Origin: Ga0077555 sp963746315
GTDB taxonomy: Bacteria > Pseudomonadota > Alphaproteobacteria > Rhizobiales > Hyphomicrobiaceae
NCBI GenBank assembly: GCA_963746315.1
Contig: CAVVAR010000003.1
Coordinates: 558,001 to 622,000 of the forward strand
Direction: 5' to 3'
DNA: 64,000 bases
Of this stretch, positions 45,354-55,414 are shown one piece after another. A model generated the notes under the pieces. That model was not told the DNA's origin, did not search any database, and saw only the letters and a list, made by a program, of their open reading frames with translations. Position 1 is the stretch's first letter; the number at the start of each line of letters is the position of its first letter. Made by a program: the position numbers and the translations under genes.

Positions 45354-46439
45354 TCACGACTTAGTTGGCTTGAGCTCGTATGCTGCTGCCCGCGCGGACA
45401 GAATCTGGAATTTCTTGCGATAGGCTGCTGGCGAAAGGCCGACGCGGCGCTTGAAGATCCGCCTGAAGGAGGCGTCGTCCTCGTAGCCGACCATCGCGGC
45501 CACCTCCTCGATCGGCCGCTGATCTTTCTCCAACTCCTGCTTGGCCTCTTCTATGCGCAAGGCCTGAACATATTCCATGGGCGTGTATCCGGTCGCCCCT
45601 TGGAATCGTCGCGCAAACGTGCGCGCGTTGAGACCCGAGCGCTGTGCCATCTGCTCGACCGGGTTGGCGATTTCATAGTTTTTCGCGATCCAGGCTTGGC
45701 AGTCGGCGATGACGGCGTCCTTGGCGTCCATCGATCGGGGCATGACGGCGTAGGGAGCCTGCCCATCGGCGTGGTCGGTTAGAAGAAAGACCTTGGCCGT
45801 CTGGATCGCATGGCGATAACCGCAAAAACGAGCAATGAGGTAGAATGCCAAGTCGTGCCATGCGCTGACCGCACCGGCCGTCACGATCCCGGCATCTTGC
45901 TCCTTCAGACACAATGCGGCGGATTCCCGAAAAGTAACTCGCGGGAAGTACCGACGGAACATGTCCCGGTAGGCCCAATGTGCAGTGGCTTCGCGGCCTT
46001 CGAGGACACCAGAATCTGCGAGCACGAGCGCGCCAGAGCAAATCGAGGTCAGGAGAGCGCCCGCTGCATGCATCTCGCGCAACCAGGAGCATTCGCGGGG
46101 ATATCGGCCTGTCGGTACTGCCGTGACGGCGACATACATGTCGCAAACGATGATGGCGTCAGGGATCGACGCAGGCGCGGCGAAATCGGTGATTGCGCCA
46201 TGCGGACGGACGGGGATGTCGCCGACGCAGCTGAACGGCCGGCCTTCGGCTGAAACGATCCTGACATCGAGCAATGCGCGTTCCGGTGCGCCTTTGACCA
46301 GCTCTGGGAAAATACATCCTACCGTCGTCAGCACATCGAAAAGGCCGTAGAGCACCAAGGCCGATGTCTCGGGCGACGCGAGCAGCAGGATCACGGGGCG
46401 TTGTCCGGCCGTTTGAGCTGTCGCTGTCACTTTCGGCAC
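45354..46439 (-). CDS. GlxA-type transcriptional regulator (DJ-1/PfpI + AraC HTH)
   Basis: Regulator of about 361 residues. The first ~190 residues form a DJ-1/PfpI-like domain (VILLLASPETSALVLYGLFDVLTTVG ... SICSGALVLADSGVLEGREATAHWAY), where the SICSGA element holds the usual nucleophile-elbow Cys. The C-terminal ~100 residues are two AraC helix-turn-helix units (NARTFARRFQGATGYTPMEYVQALRIEEAKQELE ... VAAMVGYEDDASFRRIFKRRVGLSPAAYRKKF). GTG 46439 is preceded by AAGGA; GTG 46481 is an alternative. It is divergent from the FAD oxidase gene, which it probably controls. Confidence 0.86.
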   Translation of the reverse strand: MPKVTATAQTAGQRPVILLLASPETSALVLYGLFDVLTTVGCIFPELVKGAPERALLDVRIVSAEGRPFSCVGDIPVRPHGAITDFAAPASIPDAIIVCDMYVAVTAVPTGRYPRECSWLREMHAAGALLTSICSGALVLADSGVLEGREATAHWAYRDMFRRYFPRVTFRESAALCLKEQDAGIVTAGAVSAWHDLAFYLIARFCGYRHAIQTAKVFLLTDHADGQAPYAVMPRSMDAKDAVIADCQAWIAKNYEIANPVEQMAQRSGLNARTFARRFQGATGYTPMEYVQALRIEEAKQELEKDQRPIEEVAAMVGYEDDASFRRIFKRRVGLSPAAYRKKFQILSARAAAYELKPTKS

Positions 46440-46559
46440 GTTAATGTCCTTTTCGGCTCCGTCCCCTGTCAAGTTTGCCACCGATGCGTCCGGTCTGCCA
46501 CTGCGGAAAGGGCACTAATTGTCCGACATTCGGCGCGCACTGAAGCACAGGAGACCGAC

Positions 46560-47954
46560 ATGGACGCCGCCAGCCTTTCGATTGACCAACTAAGCGACGG
46601 CTTCGCCGGAACGGTATTGAGATCAAGCGATCCCGGGTTCGACGACGCACGTCGCGTTTGGAATGCCATGATCGATCGCAAGCCCGGCGTGATCGCCCGC
46701 TGTCGCGGTACAGCAGATGTCGTTCGCGCGGTCCGCTTTGCTGCCGGCAATGGTTTGGGCATCGCCATCCGCGGCGGCGGTCACAATGTCGCCGGCCACG
46801 CCGTTTGCGACGGCAACCTGATGATCGATCTGACCGAGATGCGCACAGTTCATGTCGACCCGGTGCGAAGGACGGCCGTCGTTGAAGGCGGCGCGACCTG
46901 GGCCGACGTCGATCGCGAGACTCAAGCTTTCGGCCTCGCCACACCTGGCGGACTGATCTCTGAGACGGGTGTCGCTGGTCTGACCCTGTCGGGCGGATTT
47001 GGCTACCTGCGTGGCAAGTACGGCCTGTCGATCGACAATCTCATCGCTGCCGACGTCGTCGTCGCGGATGGGAGCCTTGTCCGCGCCAGCAGCAATGAGA
47101 ACTCCGAGCTGCTCTGGGCGCTCAAGGGCGGTGGAGGAAACTTCGGCGTCGTCGTTCGCTTCGAATTCGCCCTGCACCCCGTTGGTCCCGAGGTCTTGTT
47201 CATTGCACCGATCTATGCGGTCGAAGACGGTCCTGGCCCAATTCGGGCTTGGCGCGACTACGTCCGTCAACGTGACGACGACCTCGCGATGATTTGCGAG
47301 TTCTCTACGGTCCCGGAGGACGAGCAGTTTCCCCAAGCCTATTGGGGGAAAAAGGTATTTGCGTTGATCGGCATGGCCCTTGGCGAGCCCGAAGCTGGGG
47401 AAAGGCTTGCCAAGCCGCTGCGCGAGCTCGGGACGCTGGTGACCGACTTCTCCGGCAGGATGCCGTATTCCGAAATCCAGCGGCTGTTCGACACGCAGAC
47501 ACCATTCGGTGAGAAGCGGTGTTACTGGAAATCTCGATTTCTAACCGATTTACCAGACGCGATGATCGACTTGGCGATGGAGAACGCACGACGCGCCCCG
47601 TCTCCGAGCGCCATATCATCGCTGTGGAATATGGGGCGCGCCGTCAAGGCGGTCCCTGCGGATGCAACCGCGTTCGGCGATCGGTCGATGGGGTGGATGT
47701 ATTCGGTCGACGGCGTCTGGGCGAACGAAGCAAACGACGCGGCAAACATCTCCTGGGCTCGGACGAGCTGGGCGAGTGCGGCACGCTTCGGTCACGCCGA
47801 CCGCATCTATCTCAACTTCCCGGGACACGATGAAGAGAAGGCTCTCACCAAACAGGCATTCGGCGACGCCTATCCGCGGCTGGTCGCCGTTAAGAGGGCA
47901 TACGATCCAGGAAATATGTTTCGATACAATCAGAATATATCTCCAGCCGATTGA
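46560..47954 (+). CDS. FAD-linked oxidase, BBE/6-hydroxynicotine oxidase-like
   Basis: Flavoprotein oxidase of 464 residues. The FAD domain has RGGGHNVAGHAV at about 71-82, with H75 as the probable covalent flavin attachment, and GVAGLTLSGGFGYLRGKYGLSIDN. The second cysteine attachment seen in bicovalent plant-type enzymes is absent, as in 6-hydroxy-D-nicotine oxidase-like proteins. The C-terminal berberine-bridge block is YPRLVAVKRAYDPGNMFRYNQNI. CAGGAG precedes ATG 46560. Substrate unknown. Divergent from the GlxA-type regulator with 120 bases between. Confidence 0.88.
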   Translation: MDAASLSIDQLSDGFAGTVLRSSDPGFDDARRVWNAMIDRKPGVIARCRGTADVVRAVRFAAGNGLGIAIRGGGHNVAGHAVCDGNLMIDLTEMRTVHVDPVRRTAVVEGGATWADVDRETQAFGLATPGGLISETGVAGLTLSGGFGYLRGKYGLSIDNLIAADVVVADGSLVRASSNENSELLWALKGGGGNFGVVVRFEFALHPVGPEVLFIAPIYAVEDGPGPIRAWRDYVRQRDDDLAMICEFSTVPEDEQFPQAYWGKKVFALIGMALGEPEAGERLAKPLRELGTLVTDFSGRMPYSEIQRLFDTQTPFGEKRCYWKSRFLTDLPDAMIDLAMENARRAPSPSAISSLWNMGRAVKAVPADATAFGDRSMGWMYSVDGVWANEANDAANISWARTSWASAARFGHADRIYLNFPGHDEEKALTKQAFGDAYPRLVAVKRAYDPGNMFRYNQNISPAD

Positions 47955-48205
47955 GGGAACGGCTGAAGTTTCCCCAAACCGGGCGGTGGCGGTTACATGC
48001 TTTGCGTTGGCCCAGTGTTCCGCCATCACCCGGATGACGCATGTTGTGCATCGCCGCACTCCGGATGAATGCCTCGACCAGAATGGTCCATCTCGACTGT
48101 TCGTGGGTTCAACTCGCGCTGACTGAGGATTGGCGGGCTGCGAACGGTAGCCAATCGCGCGGTCGGGCCCACTGCCGCTCCTCTTCCCGACCCTCGCGCG
48201 GCACC

Positions 48206-48481
48206 CTACCGCTCTCCCCGCCGCAGCACCTCCAGCAGCTCCGCCACCTTCTTCCGCTGCTCCTCGGCGTCGCCGGACATGATGGCGTGCTCGACGCAAT
48301 GCCGGACGTGGTCCTCGAGCACCTGCTCCTCCACACGCTTCAATGCGGCACGAACCGCCGCCACCTGCGTTATGACGTCGATGCAGTAGCGATCGTCCTC
48401 GAGCATGCGCGCGAGGCCGCGCACTTGGCCCTCGATTCGGGAGAGGCGCTTGAGGCACTGAGCTTTGGTGTCGTCTTGCAT
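48206..48481 (-). CDS. csoR: CsoR-type copper-sensing repressor
   Basis: Small helical repressor of 91 residues in the CsoR/RcnR family. The metal ligands C33 (DRYCIDVITQ), H58 and C62 (EDHVRHCVEHA) form the Cu(I) Cys-His-Cys set, distinct from RcnR. It would leave the DNA when Cu(I) binds. ATG 48481 is preferred over a 36-residue longer start because the longer version would run through the operator and into the ATPase gene's 5' region. It is divergent from the copper ATPase gene; the palindrome at 48491-48507 lies between them. Confidence 0.9.
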   Translation of the reverse strand: MQDDTKAQCLKRLSRIEGQVRGLARMLEDDRYCIDVITQVAAVRAALKRVEEQVLEDHVRHCVEHAIMSGDAEEQRKKVAELLEVLRRGER

Positions 48482-48490
48482 GATTGACTG

Positions 48491-48507
48491 ATACCCTGGA
48501 GGGGTAT
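48491..48507. promoter_or_regulatory. CsoR-type operator
   Basis: ATACCC-TGGAG-GGGTAT is a perfect palindrome matching the known CsoR operator pattern TACCC-n5-GGGTA. It lies 10 bases upstream of the csoR start and about 70 before the ATPase start, so it can control both divergent genes. A weaker half-related ATACCCCTCACCCGTAT follows at 48524-48540. Confidence 0.85.
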
Positions 48508-48576
48508 AAGCGTCAACCCACGGATACCCCTCACCCGTATGCGGCGACGACGGACCTGTCGCCGGGGAGCAGCCTA

Positions 48577-50967
48577 ATGGCGCAGTCACACGCCCACGAT
48601 CATCATCACGATCACGCGCACGGTCCGGCGCCAGCCCCCGGCACGGCCGTCGACCCCGTCTGCGGCATGACCGTCGACATCGCTACCGCCAAGCACACGC
48701 ACGACCACGAAGGCGCGACCTACTACTTCTGCAATCCGCGCTGCAAAACGCGCTTCGAGGCCGACCCCGTCCGCTTTCTCGATCCCGAGGCCAAGGCCCG
48801 CGCCGCCGCCGACGAGGCCAAGTCGCAGCCCAAGGGAACCCTCTACACGTGCCCGATGCACCCCGAGATCGTGCAGGAAGGCCCCGGCGATTGCCCCAAG
48901 TGCGGCATGGCGCTGGAGCCCACGGGCGTTCCCCCCGCCGACGCCGGCCCCAATCCGGAGCTCGTCGATTTCCGCCGCCGCTTCCTGTTCGGCGCCGTGC
49001 TCACTGTCCCGGTTGTCCTTATCGCCATGGCGCCTCACGTCGGCGTCCCGCTGCACGACTGGATTTCGCCGCGCGTCACCCAGTGGCTCGAGTTGATCCT
49101 CGCCACGCCCGTCGTCCTCTGGTCGGGCCTGCCGTTCCTGGAGCGCGGTATCGCGTCCATCCGCAACCGCAGCCCCAACATGTGGACGCTGATCGCGATC
49201 GGCGTCACCACGGCCTTCCTCTACAGCCTCGCCGCTGTCCTTATGCCTGGTATCTTCCCCGAGACGGTGCACGGCCACGGCGGCACCGTCGGCGTCTATT
49301 TCGAGGCAGCAGCCGTCATCATCGTGCTGGTGCTGCTCGGCCAGATCCTCGAGCTTCGCGCCCGCGAACGCACCGGCGCTGCCATCCGCGCCCTCATGGA
49401 CCTCGCCCCCAAGACGGCGCTCCGCATCGCCGACGATGGCGCCGAGACCGAGGTGCCCGTCGAGCAGTTGGTGCCCGGCGACAAGGTCCGCGTGCGCCCC
49501 GGCGAGGCCATTCCCGTCGACGGCAGCGTCCTCGACGGCCGCTCGGGCGTGGATGAGCAACTCGTCACGGGCGAGCCGCTCCCCGTGGACAAGGCACCCG
49601 GCGACAAGCTCACTGGCGGCACGCTCAATCGCACCGGCAGCCTCGTCATGAAGGTCGAGCGTGTTGGCGCCGACACGATGCTCGCTCAGATCGTCGAGAT
49701 GGTTGCAGCCGCGCAGCGGACCCGCGCCCCGATCCAGGGTCTCGCCGACAAGGTGGCGGCCTACTTCGTGCCCGCCGTCGTAGGCATTGCCGTGCTGGCC
49801 TTTCTGGCATGGCTTCTCGTGGGGCCGCCACCCGCGCTCGCCCATGCCGTCATCGCGGCCGTCTCGGTGCTCATCATCGCGTGCCCGTGCGCGCTCGGCC
49901 TCGCCACTCCCATCTCGATCATGATGGCCACCGGCCGCGGTGCGCGCTCCGGCATCCTGATCCGCAACGCCGAAGCCCTGGAGCGTCTCGCCTCGATCGA
50001 TACGCTCGTGGTCGATAAGACCGGCACCCTCACCGTCGGCCGCCCCGTCCTCACCGACATCGTGCCACTCGCCGGAACCACCGAGCGTATGCTGATGCGC
50101 CTCGCCGGCAGCCTCGAGCGCGGCAGCGAGCACCCGCTGGCCGAGGCCATCGTCGCGGGCGCGAAAGCCAGGCGCTTTTCATTGGTTGAGCCGGAGGCAT
50201 TCGATTCCGTCCCCGGCAAGGGCGCCAAGGGCGTCGTCGGCGGCCAGGACGTGGCACTCGGCAACGCCGCCCTGATGCAGGACCTGGGGCTTTCGGTCGC
50301 CGACCACGACGAGGCCGTAACGGCCCTGCGCCGTGACGGCAAGACGGCTCTCTATGTTGCTGTCGGCGGGCGTCTCGCCGGCATCCTCGCCCTGGCCGAC
50401 GAGGTCAAGCAGACGACGCCTGCGGCCCTCGCGGCCCTCAAGGCCAAGGGCCTGCGCATCATCATGGCGACCGGCGACCACGGCGCCACGGCGGAGGCCG
50501 TCGCGCGCCGGCTCGGCATCACCGAGGTGCACGCCGGAGTGCTGCCGGACCAGAAAGCCGCGCTCGTTGCCCGCCTCAAGTCGGAGGGCTGCCGCGTCGC
50601 CGTCGCGGGCGATGGCGTCAATGACGCGCCGGCGCTGGCTGCCGCCGACGTCGGCATCGCCATGGGTACCGGCGCCGATGTCGCCAAGGAGAGCGCCGGC
50701 ATCACTCTGCCGGAGGGCGACCTGATGGGGATTGCGCGTGCACGAAAGCTCGCCGAGGCGACGCTCACGAATATCCGCCAGAACCTCGTATTTGCGTTCG
50801 GCTACAATGCCCTCGGCGTGCCGATTGCCGCCGGCATTCTCTACCCGGTGCTCGGCTGGTTGCTGTCGCCCATGATCGCAGCCGCCGCCATGAGCTTGTC
50901 GTCGGTTTCCGTCATCGGCAACGCGCTTCGCCTCGGCCGCGCCGATATCGACGTCGCCCCGCGCTGA
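48577..50967 (+). CDS. copA: Copper-translocating P-type ATPase (P1B-1)
   Basis: Copper efflux pump of 796 residues. The N-terminus is His-rich (SHAHDHHHDHAHG), then a YHS domain (DPVCGMTVD ... YYFCNPRCKTRF) and a heavy-metal-binding domain (YTCPMHPEIVQEGPGDCPKCGMAL) in place of the usual ferredoxin-like CxxC domains. The membrane metal site is C436-P-C438; the phosphorylated Asp is D480 in DKTGT; the actuator TGE is in VTGEPLPVDKA; the hinge is GDGVNDAPAL. This layout is the COG2217 group found in many proteobacteria. Under CsoR control, judging from the operator. Confidence 0.92.
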   Translation: MAQSHAHDHHHDHAHGPAPAPGTAVDPVCGMTVDIATAKHTHDHEGATYYFCNPRCKTRFEADPVRFLDPEAKARAAADEAKSQPKGTLYTCPMHPEIVQEGPGDCPKCGMALEPTGVPPADAGPNPELVDFRRRFLFGAVLTVPVVLIAMAPHVGVPLHDWISPRVTQWLELILATPVVLWSGLPFLERGIASIRNRSPNMWTLIAIGVTTAFLYSLAAVLMPGIFPETVHGHGGTVGVYFEAAAVIIVLVLLGQILELRARERTGAAIRALMDLAPKTALRIADDGAETEVPVEQLVPGDKVRVRPGEAIPVDGSVLDGRSGVDEQLVTGEPLPVDKAPGDKLTGGTLNRTGSLVMKVERVGADTMLAQIVEMVAAAQRTRAPIQGLADKVAAYFVPAVVGIAVLAFLAWLLVGPPPALAHAVIAAVSVLIIACPCALGLATPISIMMATGRGARSGILIRNAEALERLASIDTLVVDKTGTLTVGRPVLTDIVPLAGTTERMLMRLAGSLERGSEHPLAEAIVAGAKARRFSLVEPEAFDSVPGKGAKGVVGGQDVALGNAALMQDLGLSVADHDEAVTALRRDGKTALYVAVGGRLAGILALADEVKQTTPAALAALKAKGLRIIMATGDHGATAEAVARRLGITEVHAGVLPDQKAALVARLKSEGCRVAVAGDGVNDAPALAAADVGIAMGTGADVAKESAGITLPEGDLMGIARARKLAEATLTNIRQNLVFAFGYNALGVPIAAGILYPVLGWLLSPMIAAAAMSLSSVSVIGNALRLGRADIDVAPR

Positions 50968-50973
50968 TGCGCT

Positions 50974-51984
50974 TCAGTTGTGCCCGTAGTAGGCCTTGAA
51001 CCACGCGATGAAGCGCGCGACGCCGACTTCGATCGGCGTCGACGGCCTGAACCCGACATCGGCGGCCAGGGCCTCGATGTCGGCAAAGGTATCGGGCACG
51101 TCGCCCGGCTGGATTGGAAGGAATCGCTTCTGCGCTGTTCGCCCCAGCTCCTTCTCGAGGCAGGCGATGAAATGCATCAGCTCGACCGGCTGGTTATTGC
51201 CGATATTGTAGACGCGATATGGTGCGCTTGAGCTCGCCGGATCGGGCTTCGCACCGTTCCAACGAGGATCCGGCTCTGCGGTCCGATCGAGCACACGCAC
51301 GACACCCTCGACGATGTCGTCAATGTAAGTGAAGTCCCGCCGGTGCCGACCGTGGTTGAACACGTCGATGGGTTGGCCCGCGGCGATCCGTGACGCGAAG
51401 AGTATCGGCGACATGTCCGGACGTCCCCACGGCCCATAGACCGTGAAGAACCTGAGACCCGTCACCGGCAGGCGGTAGAGATGCGCATAGGAGTGCGCCA
51501 TCAGCTCGTTGGCCTTCTTCGTGGCGGCGTAGAGGCTGACCGGATGGTCCACCGACTGGTTGACCGAGAACGGCATCGTCGTGTTGGCCCCGTAGACTGA
51601 CGACGACGAGGCATAGACCAAGTGCTCGACGGCTCCGTGCCGACAGCCCTCCAGGATGTTGAGAAACCCCGTCAGGTTGGAATCGGCGTAGGCATGAGGG
51701 TTGATCGCGCCGTAGCGCACGCCGGCCTGAGCCGCGAGATGCACGACCCGCTGCGGCCGGCCCTCACGGAAAATCCTCTCCATGCCGGCCCGGTCGGCCA
51801 GATCGGCGCGCTCGAGCCGAAAGTTTGCCAAAGGTGCGAGTTGAGCTAGCCGCGCCTCCTTCAGCGCGACGTCGTAATAGTCGTTGACGTTATCGAGCCC
51901 GATCACTTCGTCGCCGCGCGCTGCGAGCGTTCTCGCAGTGTGAAAGCCGATGAACCCGGCCGCACCGGTCACGAGAACCCGCAT
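50974..51984 (-). CDS. UDP-glucuronate 4-epimerase-like NAD-dependent epimerase
   Basis: Extended-SDR sugar-nucleotide epimerase of 336 residues. The cofactor site is GAAGFIGFHTA at 7-17, the catalytic Ser-Tyr-Lys set is SSSSVYG followed by YAATKKANE, and the C-terminal half has YGPWGRPDMSP and RRDFTYIDDIVEGVVR, both typical of the LspL/WbnF group that makes UDP-galacturonate for surface polysaccharides. It is convergent with copA, only six bases apart. A 392-base intergenic region lies upstream. Confidence 0.88.
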   Translation of the reverse strand: MRVLVTGAAGFIGFHTARTLAARGDEVIGLDNVNDYYDVALKEARLAQLAPLANFRLERADLADRAGMERIFREGRPQRVVHLAAQAGVRYGAINPHAYADSNLTGFLNILEGCRHGAVEHLVYASSSSVYGANTTMPFSVNQSVDHPVSLYAATKKANELMAHSYAHLYRLPVTGLRFFTVYGPWGRPDMSPILFASRIAAGQPIDVFNHGRHRRDFTYIDDIVEGVVRVLDRTAEPDPRWNGAKPDPASSSAPYRVYNIGNNQPVELMHFIACLEKELGRTAQKRFLPIQPGDVPDTFADIEALAADVGFRPSTPIEVGVARFIAWFKAYYGHN

Positions 51985-52376
51985 CGAGCCTCTCCCTGTA
52001 CTCTATCGTGACCTGGACGCGGTGGCGCGCCGCTGCCGATGCCAAGCCATTAGCTCCGTTCGCCGCCGAGATAAAGCGATGCGCAGCCGCCGCAGGGGTC
52101 GCGGTCGTCCGACCATCTGTTGCTTTCCCTTGCCCGTTCGCATTGGCGAGACGGTCAAGAGCATTTCTCAGGCAACACCGCCGGCTGATCGGACTGTCAT
52201 TAAGAGACTATCGCTATAACAATCGCTTACCAGAGACATGCAAAAAATGCATACCTACTTTGTTCCCTTGTGCGTTGCGATAAATCGAGCCGACACACAT
52301 CTATGTCATACGAGCGAGGCGACACGAGTCGCCCACAGGATGGCGCAAAGCCACCACCTCAGAGATGAGAGCGATC
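51985..52376. other. 392-base region without a recognisable gene
   Basis: Between the epimerase and the small gene at 52377 (both pointing away). The right half is AT-richer than the surroundings and has a short palindrome ATGCA-AAAAA-TGCAT (52238-52252) and a TATAAC-like element near 52214. Frames across it are short and have no family character. It probably holds promoters for the two divergent genes. Confidence 0.5.
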
Positions 52377-52580
52377 ATGGCAACCAAGGCAGCTTCCACG
52401 TCGTCCCCCCTCGCCACGTCCGAGGGGTTCGCGGGATCCACCGTTCGCGTTATCGCGGAGATTTTCGGCGCGGTGGGTGAGGGCCTGCGCGCCCGCAACG
52501 AGTTTACCGCCCGCGTCGGACTGGGCGCCGATCCCGTCGAGGCGGCGGCCAAGGCTTTGCGTCACGCCGAGCAGGCCTGA
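52377..52580 (+). CDS. Short hypothetical protein
   Basis: A 67-residue protein from ATG 52377 (GAGAGCG upstream). The sequence is Ala-rich with an amphipathic helical middle (VRVIAEIFGAVGEGLRARNEFTARV) and ends PVEAAAKALRHAEQA. It looks like a real gene by composition and by the clear frame. Family not recognised. A longer start four codons upstream is possible. Confidence 0.5.
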   Translation: MATKAASTSSPLATSEGFAGSTVRVIAEIFGAVGEGLRARNEFTARVGLGADPVEAAAKALRHAEQA

Positions 52581-52715
52581 CAGCCGCTCGCATCGCGGCA
52601 AGTCCTACAAGTATTGAACGCTCGAACAGCGAGCGTCGCGGCGCGGCGCTTGCCCACGCGTTTGCCCACCGGACGCGATAAGGGCTAGGGTCAGGCTCCA
52701 ACAGGGAGCTACCCG

Positions 52716-53270
52716 ATGCTTGCGGAGCGCCACCGCGCCCAACTGATCATTATCGACGTTCAGGAGCGGTTGGCGCCACATGTTGCCGGCGGCGAGCTGG
52801 CAGTCGCCAACTGCCGTCGTCTCGCGCTGTATGCGCGCCACCTCGGCGTGCCCGTCACCCTCACCGAGCATTACCCCAGAGGCCTCGGTCCCACGGTTGC
52901 CTCGGTTCGCGAGGCGGCCGGGAATGAAACCGCGTGCCTGGAGAAGATTGCCTTCTCGTGCTGGCGCGACGACGCGATCCGCGACAGGATCGAAACCCTC
53001 GAGCGCACCGGCCGTAACCAGATTGTCGTAGCCGGCATGGAGGCCCACGTCTGTGTCGGCCAGACCGTGCTCGATCTGCGCTCCGAGAACCGCAACGTGC
53101 TCGTCGTCGCCGACGCGGTCGGCTCGCGCGAGGCGAGCGTCCGGGACCTCGCTATCGAGCGTTTCCGAGCGGCCGGCGCAACCATCGTCGCTCATGAGAT
53201 GATCGCGTTCGAATGGCTCGAGCGCGGCGACGATCCAGCGTTCAAAGACCTGATCAAGCTGATTAAATAA
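52716..53270 (+). CDS. Isochorismatase-like hydrolase
   Basis: Cysteine hydrolase of 184 residues. The catalytic triad Asp-Lys-Cys is D14 (IIIDVQERLA), K77 (CLEKIAFSC) and C113 (GMEAHVCVGQT). The family includes YcaC-, nicotinamidase- and isochorismatase-type enzymes; this short form with GMEAHVC is the YcaC/isochorismatase-related group. Substrate unknown. An SDR gene follows 28 bases later, and glutaryl-CoA dehydrogenase after that. Confidence 0.85.
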   Translation: MLAERHRAQLIIIDVQERLAPHVAGGELAVANCRRLALYARHLGVPVTLTEHYPRGLGPTVASVREAAGNETACLEKIAFSCWRDDAIRDRIETLERTGRNQIVVAGMEAHVCVGQTVLDLRSENRNVLVVADAVGSREASVRDLAIERFRAAGATIVAHEMIAFEWLERGDDPAFKDLIKLIK

Positions 53271-53298
53271 CAAGCCTTTCAAAATCGGAGGAAACGAC

Positions 53299-54039
53299 AT
53301 GCGACTGAAGGACAAGGTGGCGATCGTCACCGGCGCGGCATCTGGTATGGGCGCGGCCACGGCCCGCATTTTCGCGCGTGAGGGTGCGTTCGTGATTCTC
53401 ACCGACATGAACGACGAGGACGGACAGAAGGTCGCCCGCGAGATCGGCAACCGCGCCACCTTTCTGCATCACGACGTCTCCAAGGAGGACGATTGGTCCC
53501 GTGTCGTCGCCGACACCCTGAAGGCCCACGGCAAGATCGATATCTTGATCAACAACGCCGGCGTCTCCGGCTCCGATCCCGACCGCTTCTCGATGAAGAC
53601 CTGGGACCAGCAGATGGAGATCAACGCCAAGGGTGTGTTCCTCGGGCTGCGCGCTGTCATCCCGGAAATGCAGAAGGCCAGGAAGGGCTCCATCGTCAAC
53701 ATTTCCTCGATCTCGGGCATCGCCGGCCAGAGCTTCGTGCACATGGGCTACAACGCCGCCAAGGGCGCCGTCCGGACCATGTCGAAGGCCGCTGCCGTCC
53801 AGTTCGGCCGCGATAACATCCGCGTCAACTCGGTGCATCCGGGCGTCATGCCGCCGATGCGCACCTCGCAGATGAGCGCCGACCCCGAGGTCAGGGCACG
53901 CGTCCTCAAGGCTATTCCCATGGGCCGCTTCGGCGAGGTCGACGAGGTCGCCAACGCCAACCTTTTCCTTGCATCGGACGAGGCTTCCTACATCTCCGGC
54001 GCTGAGATCGTCGTCGACGGCGGCTTTATCGCGCAGTAG
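53299..54039 (+). CDS. Short-chain dehydrogenase/reductase
   Basis: NAD(P)-dependent alcohol or hydroxysteroid-type dehydrogenase of 246 residues. The cofactor site is TGAASGMG (11-18), the NNAG motif is at about 85-88, and the catalytic Tyr/Lys are Y151 and K155 in YNAAKG. An acidic D36 after strand 2 (LTDMNDED) favours NAD. It ends GAEIVVDGGFIAQ. It sits between an isochorismatase-like gene and gcdH on one strand. Substrate unknown. Confidence 0.87.
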   Translation: MRLKDKVAIVTGAASGMGAATARIFAREGAFVILTDMNDEDGQKVAREIGNRATFLHHDVSKEDDWSRVVADTLKAHGKIDILINNAGVSGSDPDRFSMKTWDQQMEINAKGVFLGLRAVIPEMQKARKGSIVNISSISGIAGQSFVHMGYNAAKGAVRTMSKAAAVQFGRDNIRVNSVHPGVMPPMRTSQMSADPEVRARVLKAIPMGRFGEVDEVANANLFLASDEASYISGAEIVVDGGFIAQ

Positions 54040-54115
54040 GAACGCTGCACACCGTCATCATGCCGGCGGAGCTCTTTTCGGGGGACCCGCCGGCGCAACT
54101 GAGCGAGCACGCGAT

Positions 54116-55324
<1,209 letters not shown>

Positions 55325-55363
55325 GCGCGGTTGGCCCGGATCATAGCGCGTGCGGGATGTCAT

Positions 55364-55382
55364 CCCGGGGCTTGTCCCCGGG
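55364..55382. repeat. CCCGGGG palindrome of the alphaproteobacterial intergenic type
   Basis: CCCGGGG-CTTGT-CCCCGGG inside the longer GGGATGTCATCCCGGGGCTTGT element. This sequence type (CATCCCGGGGCTTGTCCCCGGGACCCA) occurs widely as an intergenic repeat in alphaproteobacteria. It lies 40 bases after gcdH and before the convergent SDR. Confidence 0.7.
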
Positions 55383-55414
55383 ACCCATCGATAGGCTTGC
55401 TCGAGCCTCTCCGT

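Noticed and set aside
47955..48205. Coding potential between the FAD oxidase and csoR
   Set aside because: Only overlapping short frames without family character; probably non-coding.
48586..50133. Long antisense frame opposite copA
   Set aside because: No family features; shadow of the GC-rich ATPase gene.
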